64,000 bases of DNA from Gammaproteobacteria bacterium (GCA_014239255.1 JAAZZE010000003.1:1-64000); one strand, 5' to 3'. Positions 9,758 to 19,095 are shown, numbered from the stretch's first letter. The notes: a model not told the origin generated them from the letters alone. Translations and numbers: made by a program.

Positions 9758-10186
9758 ATGAATAGGTGTTCAACCTATATCGGAGCTTGCGCTGTGGTCG
9801 TTTTTTCGAGTCACGCCTTTGCCGGAAACCCATTTAACACCCTTAAAACGCCGCAACAACCGGCCGAAATTGTGGAGCCCGTTAAGGAGCCTGATCTGGA
9901 AAAACCTCCGCTCCAGCGCTGGCCTGTGCACAATTACATTCTCATGGGCATATTGACAACACAAGCGAGCAGCCCCAAGACTAAGCGGGTTGCTATTATT
10001 CGAACTCCGGCCCCTCATTCGCGAACCTATATTTTGCACTTTGGGGACCTTTTGGGCGACCAAGACGGGTACATCAAAGCGTTTGATAGCTCAGGGTTTA
10101 CAGTTGTACAGCGTGGTGAGGACGATGCTCCCGAGGAAGTCCGGCTAAAGGTGCGTAATAGAGGGGCGGAGAAGACCAATGACTAG
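9758..10186 (+). CDS. pilP: PilP type IV pilus lipoprotein/periplasmic protein
   Basis: HNYILMGILTTQ... and GDLLGDQDGYIKAF match the PilP pattern; 3' end overlaps the pilQ start. Confidence 0.88.
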   Translation: MNRCSTYIGACAVVVFSSHAFAGNPFNTLKTPQQPAEIVEPVKEPDLEKPPLQRWPVHNYILMGILTTQASSPKTKRVAIIRTPAPHSRTYILHFGDLLGDQDGYIKAFDSSGFTVVQRGEDDAPEEVRLKVRNRGAEKTND

Positions 10187-12032
10187 GCTTCTGGCAGTTT
10201 TGTTGTCCTCCTTTTTCCTGGCCTCGTGCGCGGTACTCGAAAATCAGGGCATTGTCCTTGAGGATTTCGCTGATCCAGTTACCGATAGTGCTGAGCCTGC
10301 AGTCGTAGATCAGGAGATTGTCCAAGATCTTAATGCTGAGCCTGCAGTCGTAGATCAGGAGATTGTCCAAGATCTTAATGCTGAGCCTGCAGTCGTAGAT
10401 CAGGAGATTGTCCAAGATCTTAATGCTGAGCCTGCCTCAACACCCGTGCAGGTTGACCCAGACCCTACGCCTGTCGAAGAAGTCGCTCTTAATCCAACGC
10501 AGTCTGGTGAAGATGGATTAGGAAATGCGAAGGACGGTAAATGGCCGTTGCTCCAGACTGGTGAAGACGGCTCGTTGATCGAACCAAAACAGTTTGCTAC
10601 TGACAGCCTGGCCAAAGTTGAACGAACCGTTGCTGCCGGACCTGATCTTGAAGACACTTTTGAATCGGGGCTCACCCCACAAAAACGTGAACTTGTCAGC
10701 AGGCAAGAGCCCAAGAACTATATGGATCTCAATGAACAACGAGAGGATTTGTTTCCGATAACGATTAATTTGGATAACGTCGATATACGCGATGCAATGA
10801 CGATGTTATCTGAGGTCATCGGAAAAAATATCCTCGTTGGAGACGAAGTGAGCGGTACGATCTCGGTCCGACTGATTAATGTGCCGTGGAATAAGGCCTT
10901 GGACGCTATCCTCCAGATCCGCACGCTCGCTAAGCATGTTAATGAAGAAGGCACCATCATCCGCATTCACGAGCAAGAAGCGCTTATCGCCCAGGAGGCG
11001 TTCGAACGTCAGCGAAGGTCTGATTTAATTGCCGCTCTAGAGGCAGAAGAAGCGATCGGACCGCTTTTTACCGAGATCTTCCGGCTTTTTTACACCGAAC
11101 CAACCGTGGTTAAAAAAGAACTTCAGGAGGTTCTGGGGATCGGAGAGGACGGCGGCGGCGTCAATGCCTACGGTGTACAAATTGCGATTGACACGCGGAT
11201 CAAGGCCTTGATTATTAAGGGCAACCGTCAGGATCTGGATTCAATTTCCCAACTGATCTCCAAGATTGATGTTCGAACACAACAAGTTCTTATCGAAGCG
11301 TTCATTGTTGAAGCAACCGATGACTTCAGTAAAGAATTTGGCGCACGCTTTGGCGTCTCAGACGTTGGTGTTATCGGCAACCCCAACAGCACCACCAAGA
11401 TCACTAAGGTAACCACTGGAGGCGTTGCGGGATCTCAACCGGATACGCCTGGGGATATCAAACTCGGTGACTTGTCTGGGCTCGCAACTAATTTTGCTGT
11501 TACCGGTGGCGCCGGTGTCGGATTAATGGTTCAAAGTGCAAGCACACTATTAAAAGCAGAGCTCTCTGCTATGGAAAAGCAGGGTTTTTCTAAAATTGTC
11601 TCCAACCCGCGTGTATTTACTCTCGATAACCAGGAAGCGGTTATTATTCAAGGCGATGAAATTCCTTATCAGAGCGCGTCGGAAAGTGGCGGCACGGAAG
11701 TTCAGTTTAAAAATGCCGGCATTAAACTTATTGTGACTCCAAGCATCGTTGGCGATGGAAATATCATTCTTACGGTCTCGGTAGAGAAAAAATCAGCAAA
11801 CACCTCTACCCGGAATCCACCGATCACCTCGCGCTCGATAACGACCAAATTGTTAATTAAGGACAATACTGTTGTTGTTATCGGCGGAGTATTTACCCAG
11901 GAGACGTCCGACGGTGAGGATAAGGTTCCATTTTTAGGTGACCTTCCAGTTGTCAAGCATTTGTTCCGCTTCAAATCTGACAAAGATGTGCGAAAAGAAT
12001 TACTGGTCTTTCTGGCCCCTCGGATCATCTAG
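10179..12032 (+). CDS. pilQ: PilQ outer-membrane secretin
   Basis: ITINLDNVDIRDAMTMLSEVIGKNILV (secretin N domain), QVLIEAFIVEATDDFSKEFGARFG, EIPYQSASESGGTEVQFKNAGIKLIVTP, GDLPVVKHLFRFKSDKDVRKELLVFLAPRII. Confidence 0.95.
   Translation: MTRLLAVLLSSFFLASCAVLENQGIVLEDFADPVTDSAEPAVVDQEIVQDLNAEPAVVDQEIVQDLNAEPAVVDQEIVQDLNAEPASTPVQVDPDPTPVEEVALNPTQSGEDGLGNAKDGKWPLLQTGEDGSLIEPKQFATDSLAKVERTVAAGPDLEDTFESGLTPQKRELVSRQEPKNYMDLNEQREDLFPITINLDNVDIRDAMTMLSEVIGKNILVGDEVSGTISVRLINVPWNKALDAILQIRTLAKHVNEEGTIIRIHEQEALIAQEAFERQRRSDLIAALEAEEAIGPLFTEIFRLFYTEPTVVKKELQEVLGIGEDGGGVNAYGVQIAIDTRIKALIIKGNRQDLDSISQLISKIDVRTQQVLIEAFIVEATDDFSKEFGARFGVSDVGVIGNPNSTTKITKVTTGGVAGSQPDTPGDIKLGDLSGLATNFAVTGGAGVGLMVQSASTLLKAELSAMEKQGFSKIVSNPRVFTLDNQEAVIIQGDEIPYQSASESGGTEVQFKNAGIKLIVTPSIVGDGNIILTVSVEKKSANTSTRNPPITSRSITTKLLIKDNTVVVIGGVFTQETSDGEDKVPFLGDLPVVKHLFRFKSDKDVRKELLVFLAPRII
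10290..10435 (+). repeat. Perfect 45-bp tandem repeat, 3 full copies plus 11 bp, inside pilQ
   Basis: Unit gctgagcctgcagtcgtagatcaggagattgtccaagatcttaat at 10290-10334, 10335-10379 and 10380-10424, then gctgagcctgc 10425-10435; encodes (AEPAVVDQEIVQDLN)x3. Confidence 0.97.
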
Positions 12033-12065
12033 TCCGCCGCCCATTTTTCAACACGGTTCTATCCA

Positions 12066-13844
12066 ATGGCAGCAAGAGCTGATTTTCAAATCAAAAAAGA
12101 CGCCGCGACTCACCTCGCGTCGTTTTTAGTTACCAACGGCTTGATCTCAGACGTTCAACTGGATCAGGCCATTACCGCAAGCAGCGAAAGCGACAGGGGT
12201 CTGATTGAAACGATTCTTGAATTCGGCTTTACCAGTGAAGAATCCGTTGCAGAGGGTATTGGCGGGATGTATGGACTCGAAGTGGCGCGACTTCAGCGAA
12301 TGGAAGACGTACAAGGCGATGCACTTAAGCTTTTACCGATGTCTTTTATTGAGCAGAACCGAATTGTGCCGTTCGAAGAGTCGGCAGGCACTCTTAAAGT
12401 GGCCATATCGGAGCCTAACTCTCTTAATACGGTACCTGGCGTCCGAACGATCACCAATAAGAAGGTAATCCCTTACGTTATTACTTTCTCTGATATGGCA
12501 TCCGTTCTAGATCGCCTATTGCGCGGAGACACGGCTCACCCGTCGCCTGCACCCTCTTCATTAAAGACTATCGAGCGCAAGAAACCCAAGGCAGTCTCAG
12601 GCTCACTCGCCAGGCGCCTTGGTGAAAAAAAGGACAAGGATAAGGATCCGAAAGATGAGGCAGCGTTATCATCTGAAGTGGTTACATTGGTTGACCAAGT
12701 TATTAGTGATGCGATCGCCGCTGGTGTAAGTGACATACACATAGAGCCTTATAAGACGTCCTCCCGAATCCGCTTCCGAAAAGACGGGGTACTGCAGGAC
12801 CAGCAGCGGTTTTCTGAGTCGCTTGGCGCCCACTACGCTGCGGTCACCACCAGAATTAAGATCATGTCGAGCCTGGACATCGCTGAGAGGCGACTGCCTC
12901 AGGACGGGGCTTTTTCAGCGCGTAATGGGGTGAAGGAAATTGACCTGCGTGTATCTATTTTGCCTACAGCATTTGGTGAGCGGGTGGTCATGCGACTTCT
13001 AGACGGATCATCGGCAAATCTATCTCTGGAGAAGATGGGCTTGTCCGAGGCAGACGAAAAGGCCCTGAAAATTGCTGTCGATTCTCCCCAGGGGCTTGTT
13101 TTAGTGACTGGCCCAACGGGTAGCGGAAAGTCAACTACGTTGTACAGCGTACTTGGAAGACTCAATCAGGTTGGGGTTAATATCCTGACAGCTGAAGACC
13201 CTGTTGAATACAACATGGAGGGCGTGGGCCAGGTGCAGGTGAAAGACGAAATTGGCCTAACTTTTTCTTCGGCGCTAAGGTCGTTCCTGCGCCAGGATCC
13301 AGAAGTCATAATGGTCGGCGAGATTCGGGATCAGGACACCGCAAATATCGCAATTAAGGCCGCACTAACCGGCCATATGGTACTGAGTACGCTCCATACG
13401 AATGATTCTGTCAGCACAATTACCCGACTGCTGAACATGGACATTCCTCCCTATTTGATTTCTTCCTCGCTCGCGGCAATTGTTGCGCAAAGGCTTGCTC
13501 GTAAGATATGTGATAACTGTCGCCAGATCGACGAAGATGTCTCTACAGATCAGTACCTGACCATGGGCTTTACAGTTGAGGAGGCCTCTCGCAGCAAGTT
13601 ATATAAAGGTGTTGGGTGTGACCAATGCAGCGACACTGGTTGTAGCGGTCGCCGTGGTATTTATGAGGTTTTGCGTATAACCGATGGCCTACGCGAAGGC
13701 ATTCTCCAGGGAATGACGACACTCGAGTTGTTGAAGACAGCCACCGAAGCGGACGGTTTCATGACAATGCAAAACATGGGTCGCTCACTGATGCTGCAAG
13801 GAGATATTTCCGCCCAAGAGTACCGACGTGTACTCTTAATGTAA
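12066..13844 (+). CDS. pilB: PilB-type type IV pilus extension ATPase (GspE/PulE family)
   Basis: Walker A GPTGSGKSTTLY, DPEVIMVGEIRDQDTANIAIKAALTGHMVLSTLHTND, tetracysteine region CDNC...CDQC; between pilQ and pilC. Confidence 0.92.
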   Translation: MAARADFQIKKDAATHLASFLVTNGLISDVQLDQAITASSESDRGLIETILEFGFTSEESVAEGIGGMYGLEVARLQRMEDVQGDALKLLPMSFIEQNRIVPFEESAGTLKVAISEPNSLNTVPGVRTITNKKVIPYVITFSDMASVLDRLLRGDTAHPSPAPSSLKTIERKKPKAVSGSLARRLGEKKDKDKDPKDEAALSSEVVTLVDQVISDAIAAGVSDIHIEPYKTSSRIRFRKDGVLQDQQRFSESLGAHYAAVTTRIKIMSSLDIAERRLPQDGAFSARNGVKEIDLRVSILPTAFGERVVMRLLDGSSANLSLEKMGLSEADEKALKIAVDSPQGLVLVTGPTGSGKSTTLYSVLGRLNQVGVNILTAEDPVEYNMEGVGQVQVKDEIGLTFSSALRSFLRQDPEVIMVGEIRDQDTANIAIKAALTGHMVLSTLHTNDSVSTITRLLNMDIPPYLISSSLAAIVAQRLARKICDNCRQIDEDVSTDQYLTMGFTVEEASRSKLYKGVGCDQCSDTGCSGRRGIYEVLRITDGLREGILQGMTTLELLKTATEADGFMTMQNMGRSLMLQGDISAQEYRRVLLM

Positions 13845-13864
13845 TCGGGGTTAAACCTAATCTT

Positions 13865-15106
13865 ATGGCAATTTTTGCGTGGAAAGGTCTCAAGGACGGT
13901 CAGTATGCCAGTGGCCGAATTGAAGGTATCAACCGAGACGAAGCCGCATTTAAGGTAAAAGAACAAAAAATTATCATTACCAGTCTGACTCGGCTATCGG
14001 GCGCTGAGCAAGTCGAAGAAAAAGCCCCAGATCCTGTTAAACCGGGACGACGGGTTGGCAAAAAAGTCCCGGTGAAAGAGCTCGTCTTATTCACCAAAAA
14101 GCTAGAAGCCATGATGCGGGCCGGTCTGCCTATTTTAGATACCATCATTTTGATCACGGCTCAAATTGAAAATAAAGTAATGAAGTCAGTGATCGAGCAG
14201 ATCAAGATCGATGTTGAATCGGGCACCCCGCTTTCTGACTCGTTTGCTAAACACCCCGCCGTGTTTGACGATATCTACGTTAATTTATTAAAGGCTGGTG
14301 AGTCCAGCGGAAAAATGGACACCTTTCTTGGAAAGCTGGTCGAAGGAATTGAAAAAAGTCAGAAAATTAGATCAAAAATCAAAAGCGCAATGGTGTACCC
14401 CACCATATTACTGGTTGTGGCAATCACGGTTATCGCCATAATGATGATCTATGTAGTTCCAGTCTTTCAGGATATGTTCTCAGGTTTTGCCGGCGGCCTG
14501 CCCGCTGTCACACAAGCCGTAATCAACATCAGTGAGTTCGTGCGCGATCCCTGGCGAGGCGGCCTTCTTCTGGGCGCCGTAGTCGGATCTATTATTATTC
14601 TTAACCAAACCATCAAACGAAGCTACAAGTTCCGCAAACGATTTCATAAGTTTGCCTTAAAGTTGCCGTTGTTTGGCTCGCTGATTCAAAAATCTGCCCT
14701 GTCGAAGCTGTCAATGGTTCAAGGAAATCTCAGTGCGGCCGGTGTTCCGGTGCTCGAATCATTGGATATTTGCGCCAGCGCCATGACCAACCTCATAATC
14801 AAAGAGGCGACCGTTGAGGTTAAACGTGGCGTCTTTTCCGGGGAGCCGTTATCTGAGCTTTACCAAAAAGAACCGAAAATCTTTCCCACCACCTTTCATG
14901 CGATGGTCTCGGTCGGCGAGAAAACCGGCAACATGGAAGAGATGTTTGGAACTATCTCAAACTACTATGAGGAAGAGATGGATGAAGTCGTTGACCGCTT
15001 AACAGCAATGCTGGAACCGGTCATGATTGTTTTTATGGGCGCGACCATCGGATTTATCCTGCTGGCGATGTATACCCCGATGTTCATGATGGGGGAGACG
15101 CTTTAG
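13865..15106 (+). CDS. pilC: PilC-type inner-membrane platform protein
   Basis: 413 aa; LVLFTKKLEAMMRAGLPILDTI, GESSGKMDTFLGKLVEGIEKSQKIRSKIKSAMVYPTILLVVA, C-terminal PVMIVFMGATIGFILLAMYTPMF. Confidence 0.93.
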   Translation: MAIFAWKGLKDGQYASGRIEGINRDEAAFKVKEQKIIITSLTRLSGAEQVEEKAPDPVKPGRRVGKKVPVKELVLFTKKLEAMMRAGLPILDTIILITAQIENKVMKSVIEQIKIDVESGTPLSDSFAKHPAVFDDIYVNLLKAGESSGKMDTFLGKLVEGIEKSQKIRSKIKSAMVYPTILLVVAITVIAIMMIYVVPVFQDMFSGFAGGLPAVTQAVINISEFVRDPWRGGLLLGAVVGSIIILNQTIKRSYKFRKRFHKFALKLPLFGSLIQKSALSKLSMVQGNLSAAGVPVLESLDICASAMTNLIIKEATVEVKRGVFSGEPLSELYQKEPKIFPTTFHAMVSVGEKTGNMEEMFGTISNYYEEEMDEVVDRLTAMLEPVMIVFMGATIGFILLAMYTPMFMMGETL

Positions 15107-15419
15107 GTTAAAGACCCGCCGCAGTGGTTGGTGAAGCCGAATATGAGACGCTGATCGACTCCGCCTAGGGAACTAACTGATTTGATTAATTTGACCCTGC
15201 CAGGGATCGGTTGATGGTGCTGCTAAGCCTGAGGCTCGCGCCGACACACGAGCCCCTTATAAATTTATAAAGGTCTGGCAATCAGTTTTAGTCCCACTCG
15301 AAACACCTATGCGCTAGCAGGGCATACCATCAATTAATGAGCAACGATCGATAATTGATTAACGATTGTTACTAAAGCCAGAAACTGTTTCCCCTGACCA
15401 TCGCCGGACGCCTCGGAAC

Positions 15420-15938
15420 TTATCCTGATATCTGATGCAGGTACTTGACTGAATAATACTGTTGTTTGACCCCCTCCGAATCATAATAGGCCATCCCCAC
15501 CGCAAAAACCGTATTGTGCCCAGCGATGAAGATGCAACCTTCGGCGCATGCTTTGCCGGGAGGAGCAGTGGTAGCCGGCGTGCCAGGAAAATATGGATTT
15601 TTCATCCCTAATCCCTCAAAGTGGTCCTCAAATGCCTGATTGGTTTTGTCATCCTTCGAATCCACTGGGCACGGTACTGTGGTGACCGTTCCGTTTTTGT
15701 CCAGCAAGCGCATAGGCGTTCCACCCATCGCCCGACACTTTAAAATTTCTGTGTCAATAAATTTCACAACTCTCTGGAAATTTTCAGTCGCAGCAGTACG
15801 TTTACTATTAGCGACATACCCGTTATACATGGGTATTCCAACCGCGGCCAGAACACCGATGATCGCGACGACAATCAACAATTCAAGCAAGGTAAAGCCT
15901 TTTGTGTTGTGCATATTGGGCTTTGTGTAAGGTATCAC
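15420..15938 (-). CDS. Type IV pilin (pilin 1)
   Basis: Prepilin motif KGFTLLELLIVVAIIGVLAAVGIPMYNGYV with Glu5; later Cys pair and NPYFPG. Confidence 0.92.
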   Translation of the reverse strand: MIPYTKPNMHNTKGFTLLELLIVVAIIGVLAAVGIPMYNGYVANSKRTAATENFQRVVKFIDTEILKCRAMGGTPMRLLDKNGTVTTVPCPVDSKDDKTNQAFEDHFEGLGMKNPYFPGTPATTAPPGKACAEGCIFIAGHNTVFAVGMAYYDSEGVKQQYYSVKYLHQISG

Positions 15939-15966
15939 GGCTTTAAAATTCCGGGCAGCTAGGTAA

Positions 15967-16362
15967 TTAATCGCAACCGGTTTTATTATTCTGGTTTATA
16001 CACAACGTATCTTTGCCATCAGCAATTGCAGAGGCGACAAAACTAGTAGAGTCGACAGCGACTATCTGAAAGGAATAATCACCGCTTTCGTCTAAAGTCG
16101 AATTACCTGAAAAAAGCTCGGTGTTGATCTTGCTGGTATGACTGCCTGTTCCAGTGCCGTAGTACACACCCTCTTCTCGAAGCCAATCTTTTTGCATGAG
16201 GTAGATTGCCCGCAGACCCGCCTCGGCTGCCTTTTGCTTACCGTCGGCGATATATCCCGTCACCATGGGCGTGCCGACCGCGGCCAGTATGCCTATGATG
16301 ACCACGACAATTAATAACTCCAGCAGCGTAAAGCCGCGAGTTGCGCGTGGGAGTTTCATCAT
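15967..16362 (-). CDS. Type IV pilin, PilE-like minor pilin (pilin 2)
   Basis: RGFTLLELLIVVVIIGILAAVGTPMVTGYIADGKQ with Glu5; 28 bp upstream of pilin 1 on the same strand. Confidence 0.9.
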   Translation of the reverse strand: MMKLPRATRGFTLLELLIVVVIIGILAAVGTPMVTGYIADGKQKAAEAGLRAIYLMQKDWLREEGVYYGTGTGSHTSKINTELFSGNSTLDESGDYSFQIVAVDSTSFVASAIADGKDTLCINQNNKTGCD

Positions 16363-16567
16363 TTTCTCAAGCAGAAATTCTCACTCATTCCGACACAAAA
16401 TAACTTGCCAGGCGCGACGAGACAACCGGACTACAACCCAAATGGCCTAGGCTAGAAGATGAATTGAAAGCCGTCCTTAATAGCACCGCCCCTCACACTT
16501 AGCCTGGCAGTCCCCAGCCCTATCGAATGCATGAACGAAGCGTTGCGGTATCAAACGCTTCTATCCG

Positions 16568-17047
16568 CTACTCTTTAGTCAGTACGGTACTTAATTTGTT
16601 AGTTGCGACGCCATCTACGTCAGTTGTCAGCGTAATCGTGTCTGCAGTTGAAGTGAGGCCAACCACACCTTTCCCGCCAGCTCCTGCCACCACTCCTGCG
16701 TCAGCCGGTTTATACGGATTAGTCCACTTGTCATGACCGAAATGAGCGACAAGGGCGGTGACTATAGCGGAGGGCAGGTCGGTGCAGTCTTCCTTGGCAG
16801 TTGCGGTGGCGCTGGTTTTTACTGTGTACGTGGCGCTTGAGTCCGCGCATTTAGCTAAAGTTGCTCCAATCATATCCCGGGCACGGGCATGATTCTCTTT
16901 GGCCGCGGCAATTTTGGTCGAGGTGATATAGCCGTTGTACATGGGGATTCCAACCGCTGCCAGCACGCCGATAATCGCGACAACAATCAGCAGCTCGATA
17001 AGGGTAAAGCCTTTATTTTTTTTGGTAGGGTTCATGCGCATCATCAT
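16568..17047 (-). CDS. Type IV pilin (pilin 3)
   Basis: KGFTLIELLIVVAIIGVLAAVGIPMYNGYITSTKIAAAKENHARARDMIGATLAKC. Start placed at MMMRMNPTKK after a GAGGA-like RBS. Confidence 0.9.
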   Translation of the reverse strand: MMMRMNPTKKNKGFTLIELLIVVAIIGVLAAVGIPMYNGYITSTKIAAAKENHARARDMIGATLAKCADSSATYTVKTSATATAKEDCTDLPSAIVTALVAHFGHDKWTNPYKPADAGVVAGAGGKGVVGLTSTADTITLTTDVDGVATNKLSTVLTKE

Positions 17048-17469
17048 TTCAGTCCTCATCGTATGTGTATCTATATGCGGGCTCTTGGTCCAATAGTGAA
17101 ATGGTAGCATAAACCCGCTTGGGGCTCATACATCTTGAATTTCACGGGTTTTAGATAAATACCGGGTTCAGGTGAAAAATACCCGTTTACAGCGCATGCT
17201 GATTAAATTCAATAAGTTGTGCTCGTAAAAAGCAAGTTCGCGCAATACTGGTCTAAAAATACCCCTTAACTTTCATCCCTACCCATGATCGGCCACTCCC
17301 GACTGATGCAATGTGGATGCCAGGACTGGGGGATCGGTTTGTGCAATGGATCGACATATGGCAGCGGAAGGTAGTTAGCACACCGATCAACTATTGGCCT
17401 GGCGATCTCGGACCCTGCTCATAGACAATCGTCGGTCTTGATGGGCCGATCCTAGTTTTTAGCCACTGA

Positions 17470-17703
17470 TCATTCTTTGCTCTTGTACCAGTAATAGATA
17501 GTAATGCCTCTAAAAACTATGCCCAACGCAACCAGTGAGACAATCAGATAAATTAGATTAACAGTACTTTTATAAATATTTTCCGATAAATGAAAGGTCA
17601 TTATTGAGATCGACAGACCAAAAGCTATACCAATTAACAATGTCGTAAGGTACGACAGGGCATTCAAAGAGAAATATGAGTAGTCGTCACATCGATTTTT
17701 CAT
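17470..17703 (-). CDS. Small predicted two-TM membrane protein, unknown function
   Basis: 77 aa; two hydrophobic segments (TLLIGIAFGLSISIMTF and LIYLIVSLVALGIVF); no competing ORF. Confidence 0.5.
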   Translation of the reverse strand: MKNRCDDYSYFSLNALSYLTTLLIGIAFGLSISIMTFHLSENIYKSTVNLIYLIVSLVALGIVFRGITIYYWYKSKE

Positions 17704-17868
17704 AGCCTTACCCCCAATGATTGATGCGGCCTATATTCCAGGCACAAAGATACCGAATTATCACAACATCCTTGTAAAATTCCTGACTCTGCCCATGTTT
17801 AAGAGGCGGTTACTAAAATCAGCCAATAATTCTAATAGGCTTTCACAAAGTAAAGGTATAGTGGCAGG

Positions 17869-18381
17869 ATGAAACACGCCAAAGGCTTTACTCTGATCGA
17901 ACTGTTGATCGTGGTGGCGATCATTGGTGTGCTGGCCGCTGTAGGGATACCGATGTACAACGGCTATATAACGGCTGCAAAGATCAATGCAGCTAAAGAA
18001 AACCATATACGCGCAAGAGATATGATTGTTGCAGGCTTAACGCATTGTGCGGCGGCGACTCATATCACACTGATGCGCGAGAAAGACGGAAAACAGGAAA
18101 ATGTCTCTTGCTCACTCGATGCGCAATACATGGCGGCCTATTTCTATTTTCATCTAAAACATACTGAATTTGTTAATCCATACCGCCCAAAAAAGCTTTT
18201 TAGCGATGACTCAGAAGAAATGTTCTATTATGATGCTGATGACCCCACCTGGGGATATCCAGATGGCCGGGGAGGCTCAAGCATATGGTACTCCGGAAAG
18301 AATACCATCACTATTAAGTCTAATATCGGTGCGGATAACGGATCGGACTTTTTCCTCACCGACTCACTGATCGGCGAATAA
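17869..18381 (+). CDS. Type IV pilin (pilin 4), opposite in orientation to pilins 1-3
   Basis: KGFTLIELLIVVAIIGVLAAVGIPMYNGYITAAKINAAKENHIRARDMIVAGLTHC; closest to pilin 3 over the N-terminal ~50 aa. Confidence 0.92.
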   Translation: MKHAKGFTLIELLIVVAIIGVLAAVGIPMYNGYITAAKINAAKENHIRARDMIVAGLTHCAAATHITLMREKDGKQENVSCSLDAQYMAAYFYFHLKHTEFVNPYRPKKLFSDDSEEMFYYDADDPTWGYPDGRGGSSIWYSGKNTITIKSNIGADNGSDFFLTDSLIGE

Positions 18382-18421
18382 AGTAGTTGCGTTGAGCTCG
18401 GTTGGCACAGATGCCTTAACT

Positions 18422-18472
18422 AGAACTAACAGCCATCGCAGAAAAGCCTAAAAGGTTTATGGTGTTAGTTCT
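18422..18472. other. Long imperfect inverted repeat / hairpin downstream of pilin 4
   Basis: AGAACTAACAGCCAT (18422-18436) pairs with ATGGTGTTAGTTCT (18459-18472): 14 bp with one bulged G. Inner AGCCT-AAA-AGGTT can pair too. Confidence 0.75.
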
Positions 18473-18688
18473 GTGCTGAGGGTACCCCACACCCGCACCG
18501 TCGGCATTTTATAGCCTATGGTACTGAGTACTTATCTCCCAACGGACTCTTTTAGAGTTCTCCGTGTATAAGGGGCGCAACTCAAATGCACTTAGAGCCG
18601 AGTTGTCTAGGCGTAGAATCTACGGAAAATAGAGGCAACAACAGATAGTCAGAAAATCGATAATCTTCAAAAGAGCAAGGGGCGTGGC

Positions 18689-18784
18689 ATGAAAAAATCA
18701 ACTAAAGGGTTAATGCATCTGATACTGACAATCGCTGCGGCAGTAATCGTCTACTACTTGTGGCAATCAGGATCAGCCCTGTAG
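18689..18784 (+). CDS. Candidate 31-aa single-TM microprotein
   Basis: ATG...TAG encodes MKKSTKGLMHLILTIAAAVIVYYLWQSGSAL; aagagcaaggggcgtggc upstream contains an AGGGG SD-like element. Below the ORF-track cutoff. Confidence 0.4.
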   Translation: MKKSTKGLMHLILTIAAAVIVYYLWQSGSAL

Positions 18785-18792
18785 GACTTCAC

Positions 18793-19095
18793 CTAATCGT
18801 TTATTTCAATCTTCTCGCGCGGGGTGTCCTCACAGATCCAGATTTCCTTTTGGGTTTCTTCGTTCCAGCCTCCGTAATGGGCATCGCTCGCGCCATCAGG
18901 ACAGGTCTTCGCAAGCCACTCTTCGACACTTAAGCCCTCCTCGCAGGCTTTGCACTGTGGCACCAGGCCCCGACAGCACGCTCTTGGAATCTGGCAGTCA
19001 CATGATTTTGGTTGGGCGCAACCTGCCATAAATAACACTGACAAAAGTACAAAGCACAAGCCTTTGCGCAAGATCATAAGCACACGAATAATCAT
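18793..19095 (-). CDS. Cys-rich putative lipoprotein, unknown function
   Basis: Signal peptide with lipobox-like LFMAGC, then CAQPKSCDCQIPRACCRGLVPQCKACEEG. Confidence 0.6.
   Translation of the reverse strand: MIIRVLMILRKGLCFVLLSVLFMAGCAQPKSCDCQIPRACCRGLVPQCKACEEGLSVEEWLAKTCPDGASDAHYGGWNEETQKEIWICEDTPREKIEIND

Noticed and set aside
18422-18472. Possible integron attC site (paired CTAAC / GTTAG ends of a hairpin)
   Set aside because: Ends do not fit RYYYAAC / GTTRRRY, the element is shorter than typical attC, and no integrase or cassette array is present.
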